Assembly (NCBI RefSeq): GCF_007992715.1
Contig: NZ_BKAU01000007.1
Coordinates: 1-64,000, forward strand
DNA: 64,000 nucleotides
Direction of reading: 5' to 3'
Origin: Chitinophaga cymbidii
Lineage (GTDB): Bacteria; Bacteroidota; Bacteroidia; Chitinophagales; Chitinophagaceae
Part shown: one piece after another, positions 20,401 to 27,904 of the stretch
How the letters are laid out: the number at the start of each line of letters is the position of its first letter
How positions within the stretch are numbered: position 1 is the first letter of the stretch
Position numbers and translations under genes: made by a program
The notes under the pieces: generated by a model
The model's input: only the letters and a program-made list of their open reading frames with translations
Databases searched by the model: none
What the model was told of the DNA's origin: nothing

Positions 20401-20629
20401 CCCGCTGTACCCGATGGTAACGATTGACCTCGGCGGGCAATATGGGCGCGGCAAACAGTTTGTAATAGAAGCCAAAAACGTATCGAAACACAATAAGTAC
20501 GTACAAAGCGCCATCCTGAACGGTAAGCCGCTGCAGTCCTTCCGGTTTCCGGCTGCCGAGTTGCTGAAGGGCGGGCGGCTGACGCTGGAGATGGGAGATG
20601 TGCCTAATATGGAATGGGGGATTGAATGA
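17480..20629 (+). CDS. GH92-family alpha-mannosidase with an N-terminal beta-sandwich domain
   Basis: Secreted exo-alpha-mannosidase (calcium-dependent inverting family). ATG 17480 is chosen, avoiding overlap with the DinB gene; ATG 17501 is also possible. A signal peptide ends around FLAQAQ. Residues about 30-220 form a separate domain (RTHHANVVFGLE, GNYKLVIDLLGYQHI, WLKITVNGEAF) resembling the beta-sandwich of PL4-type lyases. The GH92 part starts at YVDTRMGTAHSRWM and shows FSHIHEWTMAGLG, GNAWQLTYFVPQD and GDEDQGQMSAWFIMAALGLFQ, the usual catalytic and sugar-binding blocks. It stands apart from a SusCD pair. Confidence 0.92.
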   Translation: MQISNPYMHLAQSLRGLITAALTTLSFLAQAQHPIWEIGKNDNTSKDMALGPTSYKDFLPHDFGWEDRFYLVGRSTPEKDWPYVLAGPKDAWGGTSPTAGIRTHHANVVFGLENTPPNGNYKLVIDLLGYQHITPPWLKITVNGEAFLEKLTQKPKDNTITGDLTGATEHLIEIPLPSRLLKKGGNEIAFTILEGSWLVFDQVKLTGPAGVKLIHPGSVFIRKVAPAPYELEATGVQPLLVHAEHLGGKPVLQVKLDGKKVFSQRLDTAGYLFEVPMPAVKTAQQSRYEIYADDVLLQTGKVDRAPQKKQTPADYVDTRMGTAHSRWMIAPGPWMPFGMVKLSPDNQDPGWQAGYDPIYESIGTFSHIHEWTMAGLGTLPVNGPLKIKEGGQRSQGDGYRSQIDKSTEKAPLGSYEVMLKDYNIKAELTATTRCSFQRYTYPKAAGSRIMIDLQIPAEYRYDLKDVTLRKSGDRRIEGVSRQFTANAWSGDVNQDYKVHFVMEFDRPIRKFGTWMNGQISDQDIVSSGPLKDAGAFVEFDTRDNPVVQVRTGISLVSLENAALNLEQEITRPYGWSFDQVRQAQMDTWNRLLDRVKIETNDRQEKVRFYTNMYRALASRNTWSDVDGKWVDAFQQVQQLKDTTALALGCDAFWNTFWNLNQFWNLVTPEWSSRWVKSQLAMYDANGWLAKGPAGMNYVPVMVAEHEIPLIVGAYQMGIRDFDAQKAFEAMKKMQTTPPAKVGLGYAGNRDLVTYLEHRFVPFDKGRFSNTLEYAYDDWAVSQMAKALGKHEEEKLFAERGSYWRNAIDTATGYARLRKSDGSWMENFDPFKSGANKHYVEGNAWQLTYFVPQDVPALAREIGEDRFIERLSWGFTESEKLRYNAPGDQYWDYPVIQGNQQSMHFAFLFNWVKRPWLTQQWSRSIIDRYYGTGLANAYLGDEDQGQMSAWFIMAALGLFQTDGGCSTEPVYEIASPLYPMVTIDLGGQYGRGKQFVIEAKNVSKHNKYVQSAILNGKPLQSFRFPAAELLKGGRLTLEMGDVPNMEWGIE

Positions 20630-21330
20630 CAACTGACTTCATGAATTTGGAATATCCCGTTAAAATGACCGAACACAAGATTGATATGAAACTCTCTTCA
20701 CAAGCAGAAAACATCCTGGCTCAAATCAATACTGAAACCAGGCTGGGAGACCTGCGAAAAATTGCAAGTGAGATTAAAAAAGACCACGGACTGGCTTTGG
20801 AGCTTTGGTCAACAGGTCAGTTTTTACACCGGCAACTGGCAATTTTGATCATGGACAAAAAACAACTTTCACAAGAACTCATTGACAAACTGGATAAAGA
20901 CATTAAGCAGCATAGTGAAGATGAAAGACTTCAACTAATTGACTGGTTAATGGCAAACCAGCTTTCCAAAGACAAAAAGACTATTTCATTAATGGAAACC
21001 TGGGAAAACAGTCAATCTTCACTACAAAGACGGATTTTCTGGTATTACCATGGACGTTTACGTTGGGTTGGGCAAACACCACCACCAAACAGCGAAGAAC
21101 TGCTTTCTAAAATTGAAACACGTATCGAGAAAGAAGTGCCGGAAGTCCAATGGGCAATGAATTTTACTACGGCGCAAATCGGAATTTTTGAAGAAAAATA
21201 TCGTTCGAGATGCATCGCTCTTGGAGAGCGGACAGGCTTGTACAAGGATGAAATAGTTGCTAAGAATTGTACGCCTAATTATTTGCCCAAATATATAGCC
21301 ATACAGGTGGATAAGCTGAAAAATAAATAG
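20626..21330 (+). CDS. DNA alkylation repair (AlkD-like) HEAT-repeat protein
   Basis: 234 aa, all-helical, with the AlkD-type pattern (LRKIASEIKKDHGLALELW, then RRIFWYYHGRLRW and VQWAMNFTTAQIGI). AlkD-like enzymes excise alkylated bases by a HEAT-repeat fold. The first ATG overlaps the GH92 stop (ATGA); ATGs at 20641 and 20665 are equally plausible starts. I cannot confirm the catalytic Asp from sequence alone, so activity is uncertain. Composition becomes noticeably more AT-rich than in the GH92 gene. Confidence 0.7.
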   Translation: MTTDFMNLEYPVKMTEHKIDMKLSSQAENILAQINTETRLGDLRKIASEIKKDHGLALELWSTGQFLHRQLAILIMDKKQLSQELIDKLDKDIKQHSEDERLQLIDWLMANQLSKDKKTISLMETWENSQSSLQRRIFWYYHGRLRWVGQTPPPNSEELLSKIETRIEKEVPEVQWAMNFTTAQIGIFEEKYRSRCIALGERTGLYKDEIVAKNCTPNYLPKYIAIQVDKLKNK

Positions 21331-21407
21331 AGCGACTGCAATTTATTCGGTGGCTAAGCCACAGTAATTACGGATATTTGAAGGGTTAACCGGCAAACTC
21401 TAGTTCG

Positions 21408-22406
21408 ATGAAAATAACTGCCAGAATAAGAAAGAAGTTTATGATGATTGCGGCACTCCTCTGCAATCTTTCTATACTATCGGCTCAGAGCCGGCAAGAC
21501 TATAAGGCATACCATCGGTCGATTATTAGAGCTGAAGAATTAATCGTACAAAAAAAAGCTGCTGCTGCACTCGATACTTTTTCAAAAGTTTTTGAAACCT
21601 ATAATTTTATATTCCTTAGAGATTATAAAGTTGCCACGGAGTTGGCCTTGTATTTAGGCGACAAAAAAAAGGCTTTCCATTTCCTCAGGATGGGCATATT
21701 AAGCGGATGGACATTAAAAGAAATCAAAAAAGAGAAGTTTCTGGCGTCTTTACGAAAGGATAGAGAATGGAAGGATGTAAAACGACAATATGACTCCTTA
21801 CATGCAAAATACTGGAGTAAGCTTGACCTGCAGCTGAGGAAAGAAATACATAAGATGTTCAAAGATGACCAGTATCTGGCCTTCGCTAATCTGTTTAAAA
21901 TAAGTCGCAAAGGCAAAGAAAGATTGCTTCATAAAAAATTCATTCCTCAAAGTGAGCGGCAAATGGCAAAGCTGAGGCGGATAATAGAGGAGAGGGGATA
22001 CCCCGGTGAAATGATCATTGGTAACAGTATGTGGATGTGGACGATTTTAAGTCACCATAACTCTATCTCACCAGCATATGAACAAAAAGATACCTTATAT
22101 CTATCCATGAAACCATTGTTGAGAAAGGCCATTCAAGAGGGTGAGCTGTCGCCTTATGACTATGCTGTGATCGAAGATTCGTATGTGGTCGTAAGATCAG
22201 ATCATAAAAAGGCTGCTTATGGATACCTCAATACGCTCTCAAAGAGTGAGATCTCCATGTCAAATAAACTGAGGGCTTATATCGGAATGCGCACTGTGGA
22301 AACCAGGAATTCATTGATAGATATAGAAGAACAGACGGGAATGGATTTTTATTTGACCGGTAGTTTTTGGGAGATCGGGAAAATAGTTCCTAAGGAAAAG
22401 GATTGA
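21408..22406 (+). CDS. Secreted hypothetical protein with TPR-like N-terminal half
   Basis: 332 aa with a signal peptide (about 1-27, ending LSILSAQ). The following region (AEELIVQKKAAAALDTFSKVFETYNF, then ALYLGDKKKAFHFLRMGILSGWTLKEIKKE) is helical and resembles degenerate TPR or Sel1-like repeats. No catalytic motif is visible. I do not recognise a named family. Confidence 0.6.
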   Translation: MKITARIRKKFMMIAALLCNLSILSAQSRQDYKAYHRSIIRAEELIVQKKAAAALDTFSKVFETYNFIFLRDYKVATELALYLGDKKKAFHFLRMGILSGWTLKEIKKEKFLASLRKDREWKDVKRQYDSLHAKYWSKLDLQLRKEIHKMFKDDQYLAFANLFKISRKGKERLLHKKFIPQSERQMAKLRRIIEERGYPGEMIIGNSMWMWTILSHHNSISPAYEQKDTLYLSMKPLLRKAIQEGELSPYDYAVIEDSYVVVRSDHKKAAYGYLNTLSKSEISMSNKLRAYIGMRTVETRNSLIDIEEQTGMDFYLTGSFWEIGKIVPKEKD

Positions 22407-22510
22407 CTGTTATACTACCATTATAACAGCTTACGGTAGTATTAATTCTTTATGTAAATAGTATATATGCAACTGTATACGAGTTAATATGAAATAGCTA
22501 CGATTTAATC

Positions 22511-22955
22511 TGACAGTTAGGGTTAATTTTAAGTAACCACACATTCAATCAACCCTTTAAAACTGCCAGACATGAATGTAGCAGCTAAGTTAATCAAAAA
22601 CAAGGTAGGCTTACTCAGACTAGCCGAAGAATTAGGAAACGTATCCCAGGCATGCAAAATATTCGGTTATAGCCGGGATAGCTTTTACAGATACAAAGAA
22701 CTGTTTGATGAAGGAGGCGAGGCAGCCTTGCAGGAAATCAGCCGGAAGAAGCCCCTTTTAAAGAACCGGATTGAGCCTCAAATTGAGACAGTTATTATCG
22801 CAATGGCCACAGAGAACCCTGCTTATGGCCAGCTCCGGGCTAGCAATGAACTTCGCAAGCAGGGTGTTTTTATTTCACCAGCAGGTGGACTGGTAAGTAT
22901 ATATTGTTATGCTGGCTGTAGCCTATGGAGAAAAGAGCTACTATTGCCGTACTAA
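22511..22955 (+). pseudogene. Truncated IS481-type transposase remnant
   Basis: From ATG 22572 the reading frame encodes the N-terminal helix-turn-helix part of an IS481-like transposase: LIKNKVGLLRLAEELGNVSQACKIFGYSRDSFYRYKELFDEGG followed by NPAYGQLRASNELRKQGVFISPAG. It then runs into unrelated sequence near 22885 and stops at 22955, so the DDE catalytic domain is missing. TGACAGTTAGGGTTAA at 22511 may be the left terminal repeat. It is a broken insertion sequence at the edge of the AT-rich accessory patch. Confidence 0.75.
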
Positions 22956-23163
22956 GTGTAATTAACAGGAGATAATGTACAAGTGCATTTTCCCAATAGC
23001 TGCCAATCAATTTCTGGCGTGTGGCAGTTATAGGCCAACTAGAGCGCTGATATCGTTGCCTTTCATGGGTTTTACGAAAACCGTTATAGAGGTAATTATA
23101 ATTGATGGGTAGATCAAATGTGAAAAAAGAGGTCAATCGCTGCAAAATCTTTTTCATACACAA
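22870..23163 (-). CDS. Possible small membrane-like protein of unknown function
   Basis: A 97-aa open frame on the minus strand that fills the space just after the transposase remnant. It has a basic middle (FRKTHERQRYQRSSWP) and one hydrophobic helix (LVHYLLLITLSTAIVALFSI). The start (ATG, then ATG two codons on) and length are plausible for a small membrane protein, but no family is recognised and it could be spurious. Confidence 0.25.
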   Translation of the reverse strand: MCMKKILQRLTSFFTFDLPINYNYLYNGFRKTHERQRYQRSSWPITATRQKLIGSYWENALVHYLLLITLSTAIVALFSIGYSQHNNIYLPVHLLVK

Positions 23164-23472
23164 TACTTTTTCGTTAGTTTACAAAGAAAATTTCATATAA
23201 CTTTAACGATTAGTATAGTAATTAAATCAAGCCCAAAATAAAAACTGATCCCTATATAAATGAATATGTTATGATAAATTTACATCTATGCCTTTATCAT
23301 AAATGCAATCCTCTTATTGCAAATAAATGCTAATAAAACATTATTTAGATTGATGATACTTGTATCTACTTTCTGTGGAGCAATTCCTAATAAGGGTCCT
23401 TACAGAAATTAGGAACTAAGACTACATATTTATTTAGTACTTGATTACAAATCATAATTTTTTACCCAGAAA
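22956..23472. other. AT-rich stretch without a recognised plus-strand gene
   Basis: Very AT-rich sequence between the IS remnant and the ATPase gene. Apart from the doubtful minus-strand frame above I see no gene, no repeat array and no clear promoter. It probably contains the ATPase promoter near its right end. Confidence 0.4.
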
Positions 23473-24960
23473 ATGACTGAAGGTGGCATGAAATTAAAAA
23501 TGTTAATTAACAAAATAAAATCAATAGACAGCTTGACTATTGAATTACCCGTTGAAAAAGGATTATATGCATTAACAGGACAAAATGGATCGGGGAAAAG
23601 CACTGTTGCTACTTGTGCATCTAGTGTATTTTTTAATATGACAATGAAGGATTACTTTGGAGAAACACCGACAGACTCAAAGATCGAATTTGAGTACAAT
23701 GGTTCTAAAAAAGTGTACCTTAAAGAATTTGGTAAATGGGTTTCAAAAAAGGAAGGATATATTGAGCTTAAGGGATTTTATGAAGGTAGTCTAATTTTTG
23801 GGAATCGATTTAGAAATACAAGTTACAATAACCTTAGAAAGCTTGATAAAATAAGCAGCTCGTATCTTAAGCCTGCGGCAGAATTTATTAGAGAGAATCT
23901 TGGGATAATCCTACATAACAACAAGAATTTCTATGAAAAGTTATATCGAGTAAACCCTAGTTCAATTCGCCATATCGGAACTTTTTATGGTGATATTTTC
24001 TATTACGAGATTAAGGGAAAACTTGTTAGCCAGTTCCACATGTCAACTGGAGAAAACCTTTTAATAAGCATTCTAAATTCCTTAAACATTAGGAACTCTG
24101 ATAGAGAAACCTTAAATGTGCCATGCATTCTAATACTCGATGAAATTGAGCTTGCGTTACATCCATCATCTTTAAAAAGGTTAGTTACATTTCTAAAGGA
24201 TATTTCTAATCGCTTTAATTATGCCGTTTATTTTTCAACCCATTCACTTGAACTAATCAGTTCAATTAAGCCAGATAACATATATTTCCTTGATAGGCAT
24301 TCTGATCATTCAGTAGAATTAATTAATCCTTGTTACCCAGCTTACGCCACAAGGATGCTATATGATCACACGGGGTATGATTATATTATTCTTGTCGAGG
24401 ACGATTTGGCCAGAGAGATAATCAAAAGACTTTTAAAACAAAATTCTCTTTGGGGTAACAAACTGATTTATATTTTGCCGTGTGGTGGATATAGCAATGT
24501 CATTGATCTAGCACAAGAAGTTATCTCCAGCAATCTTGTTGGAAAAACATCAAGCATCAGCATTATTCTAGATGCAGACATCAAAACGCAAGCCGCAAAT
24601 TATATTGCTAAAAATGGTATTTCCAATAATATACCTTTAAACTATCTGCCAATTGAGAGTCTTGAAAAGTATTTAAAGTCAAAACTATTTGATGAGGTTG
24701 ATCACAAGCTGTTTCGCCATTTAAATGACTTCGTATTTCACCAAGTTAGTCTTAACCAAATTATTGATGATTATAGAGGTCAAAATGAACATCTCAATGA
24801 CTCCAACGGAAAGAAGCTTTACGAGCGAATAGATAAAGAGCTAAGAGCAAGAAATAAAAGCAGAACGGAAATTATAGAAATGGTAGTAGACTACTTGACC
24901 CAAAATGACAAAAAAAGTATTGATAAAATCGTAACATTCTTAAAAAAGCAATTTGAATAG
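23473..24960 (+). CDS. AAA-family ATPase with C-terminal TOPRIM-like domain (OLD-like)
   Basis: 495-aa ABC/SMC-type ATPase with: Walker A GQNGSGKST (36-44), signature-like STGEN (191-195), Walker B ILILDE (219-224) and H-loop STHS (255-258). After it a TOPRIM-like domain shows LVEDD with Glu309, GGY (338-340) and the DAD pair Asp367/Asp369. This arrangement matches OLD-family nucleases, which act in phage defence in several systems. An in-frame ATG at 23488 is an alternative start. AT-rich codon use unlike the flanks and the adjacent IS remnant suggest acquisition by transfer. No partner gene such as UvrD-like GajB is beside it. Confidence 0.75.
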   Translation: MTEGGMKLKMLINKIKSIDSLTIELPVEKGLYALTGQNGSGKSTVATCASSVFFNMTMKDYFGETPTDSKIEFEYNGSKKVYLKEFGKWVSKKEGYIELKGFYEGSLIFGNRFRNTSYNNLRKLDKISSSYLKPAAEFIRENLGIILHNNKNFYEKLYRVNPSSIRHIGTFYGDIFYYEIKGKLVSQFHMSTGENLLISILNSLNIRNSDRETLNVPCILILDEIELALHPSSLKRLVTFLKDISNRFNYAVYFSTHSLELISSIKPDNIYFLDRHSDHSVELINPCYPAYATRMLYDHTGYDYIILVEDDLAREIIKRLLKQNSLWGNKLIYILPCGGYSNVIDLAQEVISSNLVGKTSSISIILDADIKTQAANYIAKNGISNNIPLNYLPIESLEKYLKSKLFDEVDHKLFRHLNDFVFHQVSLNQIIDDYRGQNEHLNDSNGKKLYERIDKELRARNKSRTEIIEMVVDYLTQNDKKSIDKIVTFLKKQFE

Positions 24961-25456
24961 GGAAACACTGATACGGTTTTACTATGATAGAAAGCTAGAA
25001 AGGGTTTTTCCATCCACTGGTGAGAAATACTTCTAAGAAAATCCGTATTTTAGCGTTTTAGTAAACGCTGATTAACCTGTATAAAGTACAGGAAAGAAAA
25101 AGAGGTCATTCAAAAGGAACTCGACCAAACACTCGACTAAAAACACAAGACCCACGCTACGCGCAGGTCTTGCAAATTTCCAGTGATCCCGCTGGGATCA
25201 TTAAAATCCTGGCGAAACCCGCTATGAAAGCGGAAATACCTCTATCAGTATCGATAGGTCTCCGAATTGGTCCCCTATGAGTTCGATTGCTTTTTAGCAA
25301 TTTTAAGTAAAGAACAATAATAAAATTATACACAAATTTATGAAAATCCCACCAATTTCACCAATCATCTGGTGATTAAATTGTGGAATTTTGTTCCACG
25401 TCCATTTCCAAAAATCACTTTAATTTCGATCATATCTCTCACCAAAACACATCCAA
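24961..25456. other. Non-coding stretch with a run of hairpins
   Basis: About 500 bases without a supported gene. Its middle (25146-25301) contains five consecutive short hairpins, listed separately as a candidate structured RNA. The flanks are AT-rich and show nothing else that I can identify. Confidence 0.45.
25146..25304 (+). ncRNA. Candidate structured RNA: five consecutive hairpins
   Basis: Perfect stems in order: CAAGACC/GGTCTTG (25146-25172), TGATCCC-gct-GGGATCA (25184-25200), CCGCT/AGCGG (25219-25233), CTATC/GATAG (25242-25257), and ATTGCT-TTTT-AGCAAT (25286-25301) followed by TTTAAG, which looks like a weak intrinsic terminator. No protein is evident. It may be a small RNA, the trailer of a lost integrase gene, or an attachment-region remnant. 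Assignment is inference only. Confidence 0.3.
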
Positions 25457-25816
25457 ATGGACCTCCAAAACCTCTTTATTCACTTCAATGCCGAGACTGA
25501 ACGCCAGGAGTACAGGGAGCGTGCACAACGTTTTATTGATAAGCTCGATTTCAAGAAACTGGCGGAAATCAGGGAAAAGCCGTTGGAAGGCTTGACGGAA
25601 GACGACTTGTTTGCGATCGGATTTTTGCCTCACCCATCTCACGAATTTGAAAAACTTTATTACTTCAGCGATCTTGATAACATCAAGGTATATCTCACAA
25701 TTGAGGACGGGATATATAATATCAGACGTTACCGCCTCCAACTCGATAAAACGGTTACTTCTACCGCTGAATTGATGGCGGTAACGCTAATTGACTGGAA
25801 ACTGAAAATGGATTAG
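25457..25816 (+). CDS. Small hypothetical protein
   Basis: 119-aa soluble, acidic protein (begins MDLQNLFIHFNAETERQEY; has GLTEDDLFAIGFLPHPSHEFEKLYYF). No signal peptide, membrane segment or known motif. The start codon is well placed and codon use looks genuine. It is an orphan between the hairpin region and the arsenic operon, and ends 35 bp before a very stable terminator-like hairpin. Confidence 0.55.
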   Translation: MDLQNLFIHFNAETERQEYRERAQRFIDKLDFKKLAEIREKPLEGLTEDDLFAIGFLPHPSHEFEKLYYFSDLDNIKVYLTIEDGIYNIRRYRLQLDKTVTSTAELMAVTLIDWKLKMD

Positions 25817-25851
25817 TCGAACCAACGACCCTTTCCCGTATTGAAACCTAT

Positions 25852-25897
25852 GCCCGTCCTAGGAAAGGGGGGATTTTCCCCCTTTCCTAGGACGGGC
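25852..25897 (+). terminator. 20-bp perfect hairpin upstream of the arsenic operon
   Basis: Arms 25852-25871 and 25878-25897 are perfectly complementary over 20 bp around a 6-nt loop (GATTTT), followed by ACCCTTTTAG. It is long and GC-rich for a simple terminator but well placed to insulate the ars operon from the upstream orphan gene. It works symmetrically on both strands. Confidence 0.65.
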
Positions 25898-25946
25898 ACC
25901 CTTTTAGTTATATTCAAAATTATTTTGCCATTTCAAACATCAATCG

Positions 25947-25962
25947 TAATATTGCAATATTA
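25947..25962. promoter_or_regulatory. Putative ArsR operator overlapping the arsR start
   Basis: TAATATTGCAATATTA is a perfect 16-bp palindrome whose last base is the A of the arsR ATG at 25962. A near-copy (AATATTGCAATTAT) lies between arsR and arsM at 26316-26329. The position suits autorepression by ArsR. Confidence 0.65.
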
Positions 25963-26291
25963 TGGGAGCTACAAAGACCGATTTATTCACCAAACAGCAA
26001 AACGACATCGCCAACATGGCTAAAGCACTGGCGCACCCCGCCCGTATTGCCATATTACAGCATCTCGTGAAGATCAACGCCTGCATTGGCGGCGACCTGG
26101 TGGAAGAACTCGGCCTCGCCCAGGCAACGATCTCCCAGCACCTCAAAGAGCTGAAAGCCGTCGGGCTGATCCAGGGCACCGTGGAAGGTACCTCCATCTG
26201 CTACTGCATCAACCCGAAGACCTGGATGCAATACCGTAACCTTTTCGACAAATTCTTCGATAGCAGCGTAACCGAGGGCAGTTGCTGCTAA
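25962..26291 (+). CDS. arsR: ArsR-family arsenic-responsive repressor
   Basis: 109-aa winged-helix repressor. Helices are clear: MAKALAHPARIAILQHL, then GDLVEELGLAQATISQHLKELKAVGLIQG. It lacks the ELCVCDL site; possible inducer-binding cysteines are in ICYC near the end and the terminal SCC. It heads the arsenic operon, with a palindromic operator at its start codon and a second one immediately after it. Presence of arsM, ACR3 and arsC downstream supports an arsenite-sensing role. Confidence 0.88.
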   Translation: MGATKTDLFTKQQNDIANMAKALAHPARIAILQHLVKINACIGGDLVEELGLAQATISQHLKELKAVGLIQGTVEGTSICYCINPKTWMQYRNLFDKFFDSSVTEGSCC

Positions 26292-26313
26292 TATTTTTTT
26301 GCCCTTATATATC

Positions 26314-26329
26314 GCAATATTGCAATTAT
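26314..26329. promoter_or_regulatory. Second putative ArsR operator, between arsR and arsM
   Basis: GCAATATTGC (26314-26323) is palindromic and extends to AATATTGCAATTAT, matching the arsR start-site palindrome in 12 of 14 positions. This may give arsM and the genes after it a separately controlled promoter. Confidence 0.5.
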
Positions 26330-26346
26330 ACGAACAACTTATTACA

Positions 26347-27189
26347 ATGCCTACAGATCAAGAACTGAAAGACCTCGTCCGCGAGAAATACGGCAACATT
26401 GCCCTGCAGGATAAAGATACCAACGCATCCTCCTGCTGCGGCGCTTCCTGCTGCTCCGATGAAGTATATAACATCATGAGCGAAGATTACACCCAACTCG
26501 AAGGCTACAACGCCGACGCCGACCTCGGCCTGGGCTGCGGCCTCCCCACCCAATTCGCCAAGATCCAGCCCGGCAACGTGGTGATCGACCTGGGCTCCGG
26601 CGCCGGCAACGACGCCTTCATCGCACGTGCCGAAACCGGCGAAACCGGCAAGGTGATCGGGATCGACTTCACCGACGCCATGATCTCCAAGGCCCGCCGC
26701 AATGCGGAAGTCCGCGGTTTCCACAACGTCGAGTTCCGCCAGGGCGATATCGAGCAGATGCCCGTGAGCGATAACGTGGCTGACGTGATCGTGAGCAATT
26801 GCGTGCTGAACCTTGTTCCCAACAAAAACGGCGTCTTCTCTGAAATCTTCCGCGTCCTGAAACCCGGCGGCCACTTCAGCATCTCAGATGTGGTGTTGAC
26901 CGGCAACCTCCCCGCTTCCCTGAAAGAGGCCGCCGAAATGTACGCAGGATGCGTCTCCGGCGCCAGCCAGAAGGAAGTGTACCTGGAGCTGATCGCGCAG
27001 AACGGTTTCCAGAACATCACCATCCAGAAGGAAAAAGCGATCATCATTCCTGACGATATCCTCGAAAAATACCTCACTCCGGAAGAACTGGCAGGATTCA
27101 AGTCACAACAGGCAGGCATATTCAGCATTACCGTTTACGCGGAAAAACCGGCGGAGAACTGCTGCACGCCCGGCTCCGGATGTTGCTAA
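26347..27189 (+). CDS. arsM: Arsenite S-adenosylmethionine methyltransferase
   Basis: Methylates As(III) with SAM to volatile or exportable methylarsenicals. ATG 26347 is chosen; an in-frame ATG at 26299 would place the operator in the coding region. The SAM motif is DLGSGAGNDA (81-90). Cys64 (GLGCGLP), Cys152 (SNCVLNL) and Cys202 (YAGCVSG) correspond to the three conserved arsenic-binding cysteines. Extra pairs are found at the N-terminus (SCCGASCC, 29-36) and C-terminus (ENCCTPGSGCC). 280 aa, family-typical. Confidence 0.93.
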   Translation: MPTDQELKDLVREKYGNIALQDKDTNASSCCGASCCSDEVYNIMSEDYTQLEGYNADADLGLGCGLPTQFAKIQPGNVVIDLGSGAGNDAFIARAETGETGKVIGIDFTDAMISKARRNAEVRGFHNVEFRQGDIEQMPVSDNVADVIVSNCVLNLVPNKNGVFSEIFRVLKPGGHFSISDVVLTGNLPASLKEAAEMYAGCVSGASQKEVYLELIAQNGFQNITIQKEKAIIIPDDILEKYLTPEELAGFKSQQAGIFSITVYAEKPAENCCTPGSGCC

Positions 27190-27211
27190 TCAACCTATAA
27201 ATCCGAAAAAC

Positions 27212-27895
27212 ATGAAAAAGCCAATTTCAGTATTCGCCCTGCTCATCACCGCTGCGGTGATCCTGTCTTCCTTCTACAGCGAACCTGCGGCGCCGCGCCT
27301 GTACCCCGAGCTGCAAAAGTATTTTGCCTCATTGAACATCAAAGAGAACGACAAGGCGCACATCCAGTCGCTGGAAAGCATCAAGTCCAGCGTCTTTTCC
27401 AGCAGCCTCGAAAACGCCGACTGGAACGTAGTATTCTATTGCAGCGAGAACTCCTTCCGGAGCCAGGCTTCGCAGGTGTTTCTCCAGACGCTCAGCTTTG
27501 CCAACCGGCACAAGAACGTAAAAGCGCACTCCGCCGGCAAATCCGCCACGGTGGTTGATGCCCGGCTGATCGGGTACCTATCCGCCATCGGCTACAAGGT
27601 TGAATCGAAAGAACGCAAAGGCGGTACCGCATACGAGGTCCGCTTCAGCGACCAGGCCGACCCGATCTTCCTGTATTCCAAAGAGGCTTCCGATAAGTCG
27701 CTGCCCGCTGCCGACGTAACCTCCATCATCGTGTGCGACAGCCAGAAAGAATCGGAATGCAAAGACTTTCAAACCACATCGCTGCATTTCGACCTTCCCT
27801 TCGAGAAGGTAACGGAGGCAGACAATACGCAGAAGACTGAAAAGGTGCTCAAAAGCATCGCTACCGAAATGGCTTACATCACCAACAAAAAGTAA
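27212..27895 (+). CDS. Secreted ArsC-like (low-molecular-weight phosphatase fold) protein
   Basis: 227 aa with an N-terminal signal or anchor (about 1-24). The body resembles thioredoxin-type arsenate reductase: CSENSFR (Cys77 to Arg83) keeps the CX5R loop, and VCDSQKESEC keeps two further cysteines (Cys175, Cys183) at the positions of the ArsC redox pair. The segment GKSATVVDARLIGYLSAIGYKV matches the central ArsC fold. It lies between arsM and ACR3, so it is part of the operon. A periplasmic arsenate reductase, thiol sensor or As-binding protein are all possible. Confidence 0.72.
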   Translation: MKKPISVFALLITAAVILSSFYSEPAAPRLYPELQKYFASLNIKENDKAHIQSLESIKSSVFSSSLENADWNVVFYCSENSFRSQASQVFLQTLSFANRHKNVKAHSAGKSATVVDARLIGYLSAIGYKVESKERKGGTAYEVRFSDQADPIFLYSKEASDKSLPAADVTSIIVCDSQKESECKDFQTTSLHFDLPFEKVTEADNTQKTEKVLKSIATEMAYITNKK

Positions 27896-27904
27896 TAGAT
27901 CAAT

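Noticed and set aside
22870..23163. Minus-strand 97-aa open frame as the partner or antitoxin of the ATPase
   Set aside because: It is distant and opposite in direction, and has no recognisable family; listed only as a doubtful small protein.
25080..25300. tRNA-like element in the hairpin stretch (GAGTTCGATTGC resembles a T-arm)
   Set aside because: No acceptor stem, D-arm or anticodon arm can be fitted and no CCA end follows.
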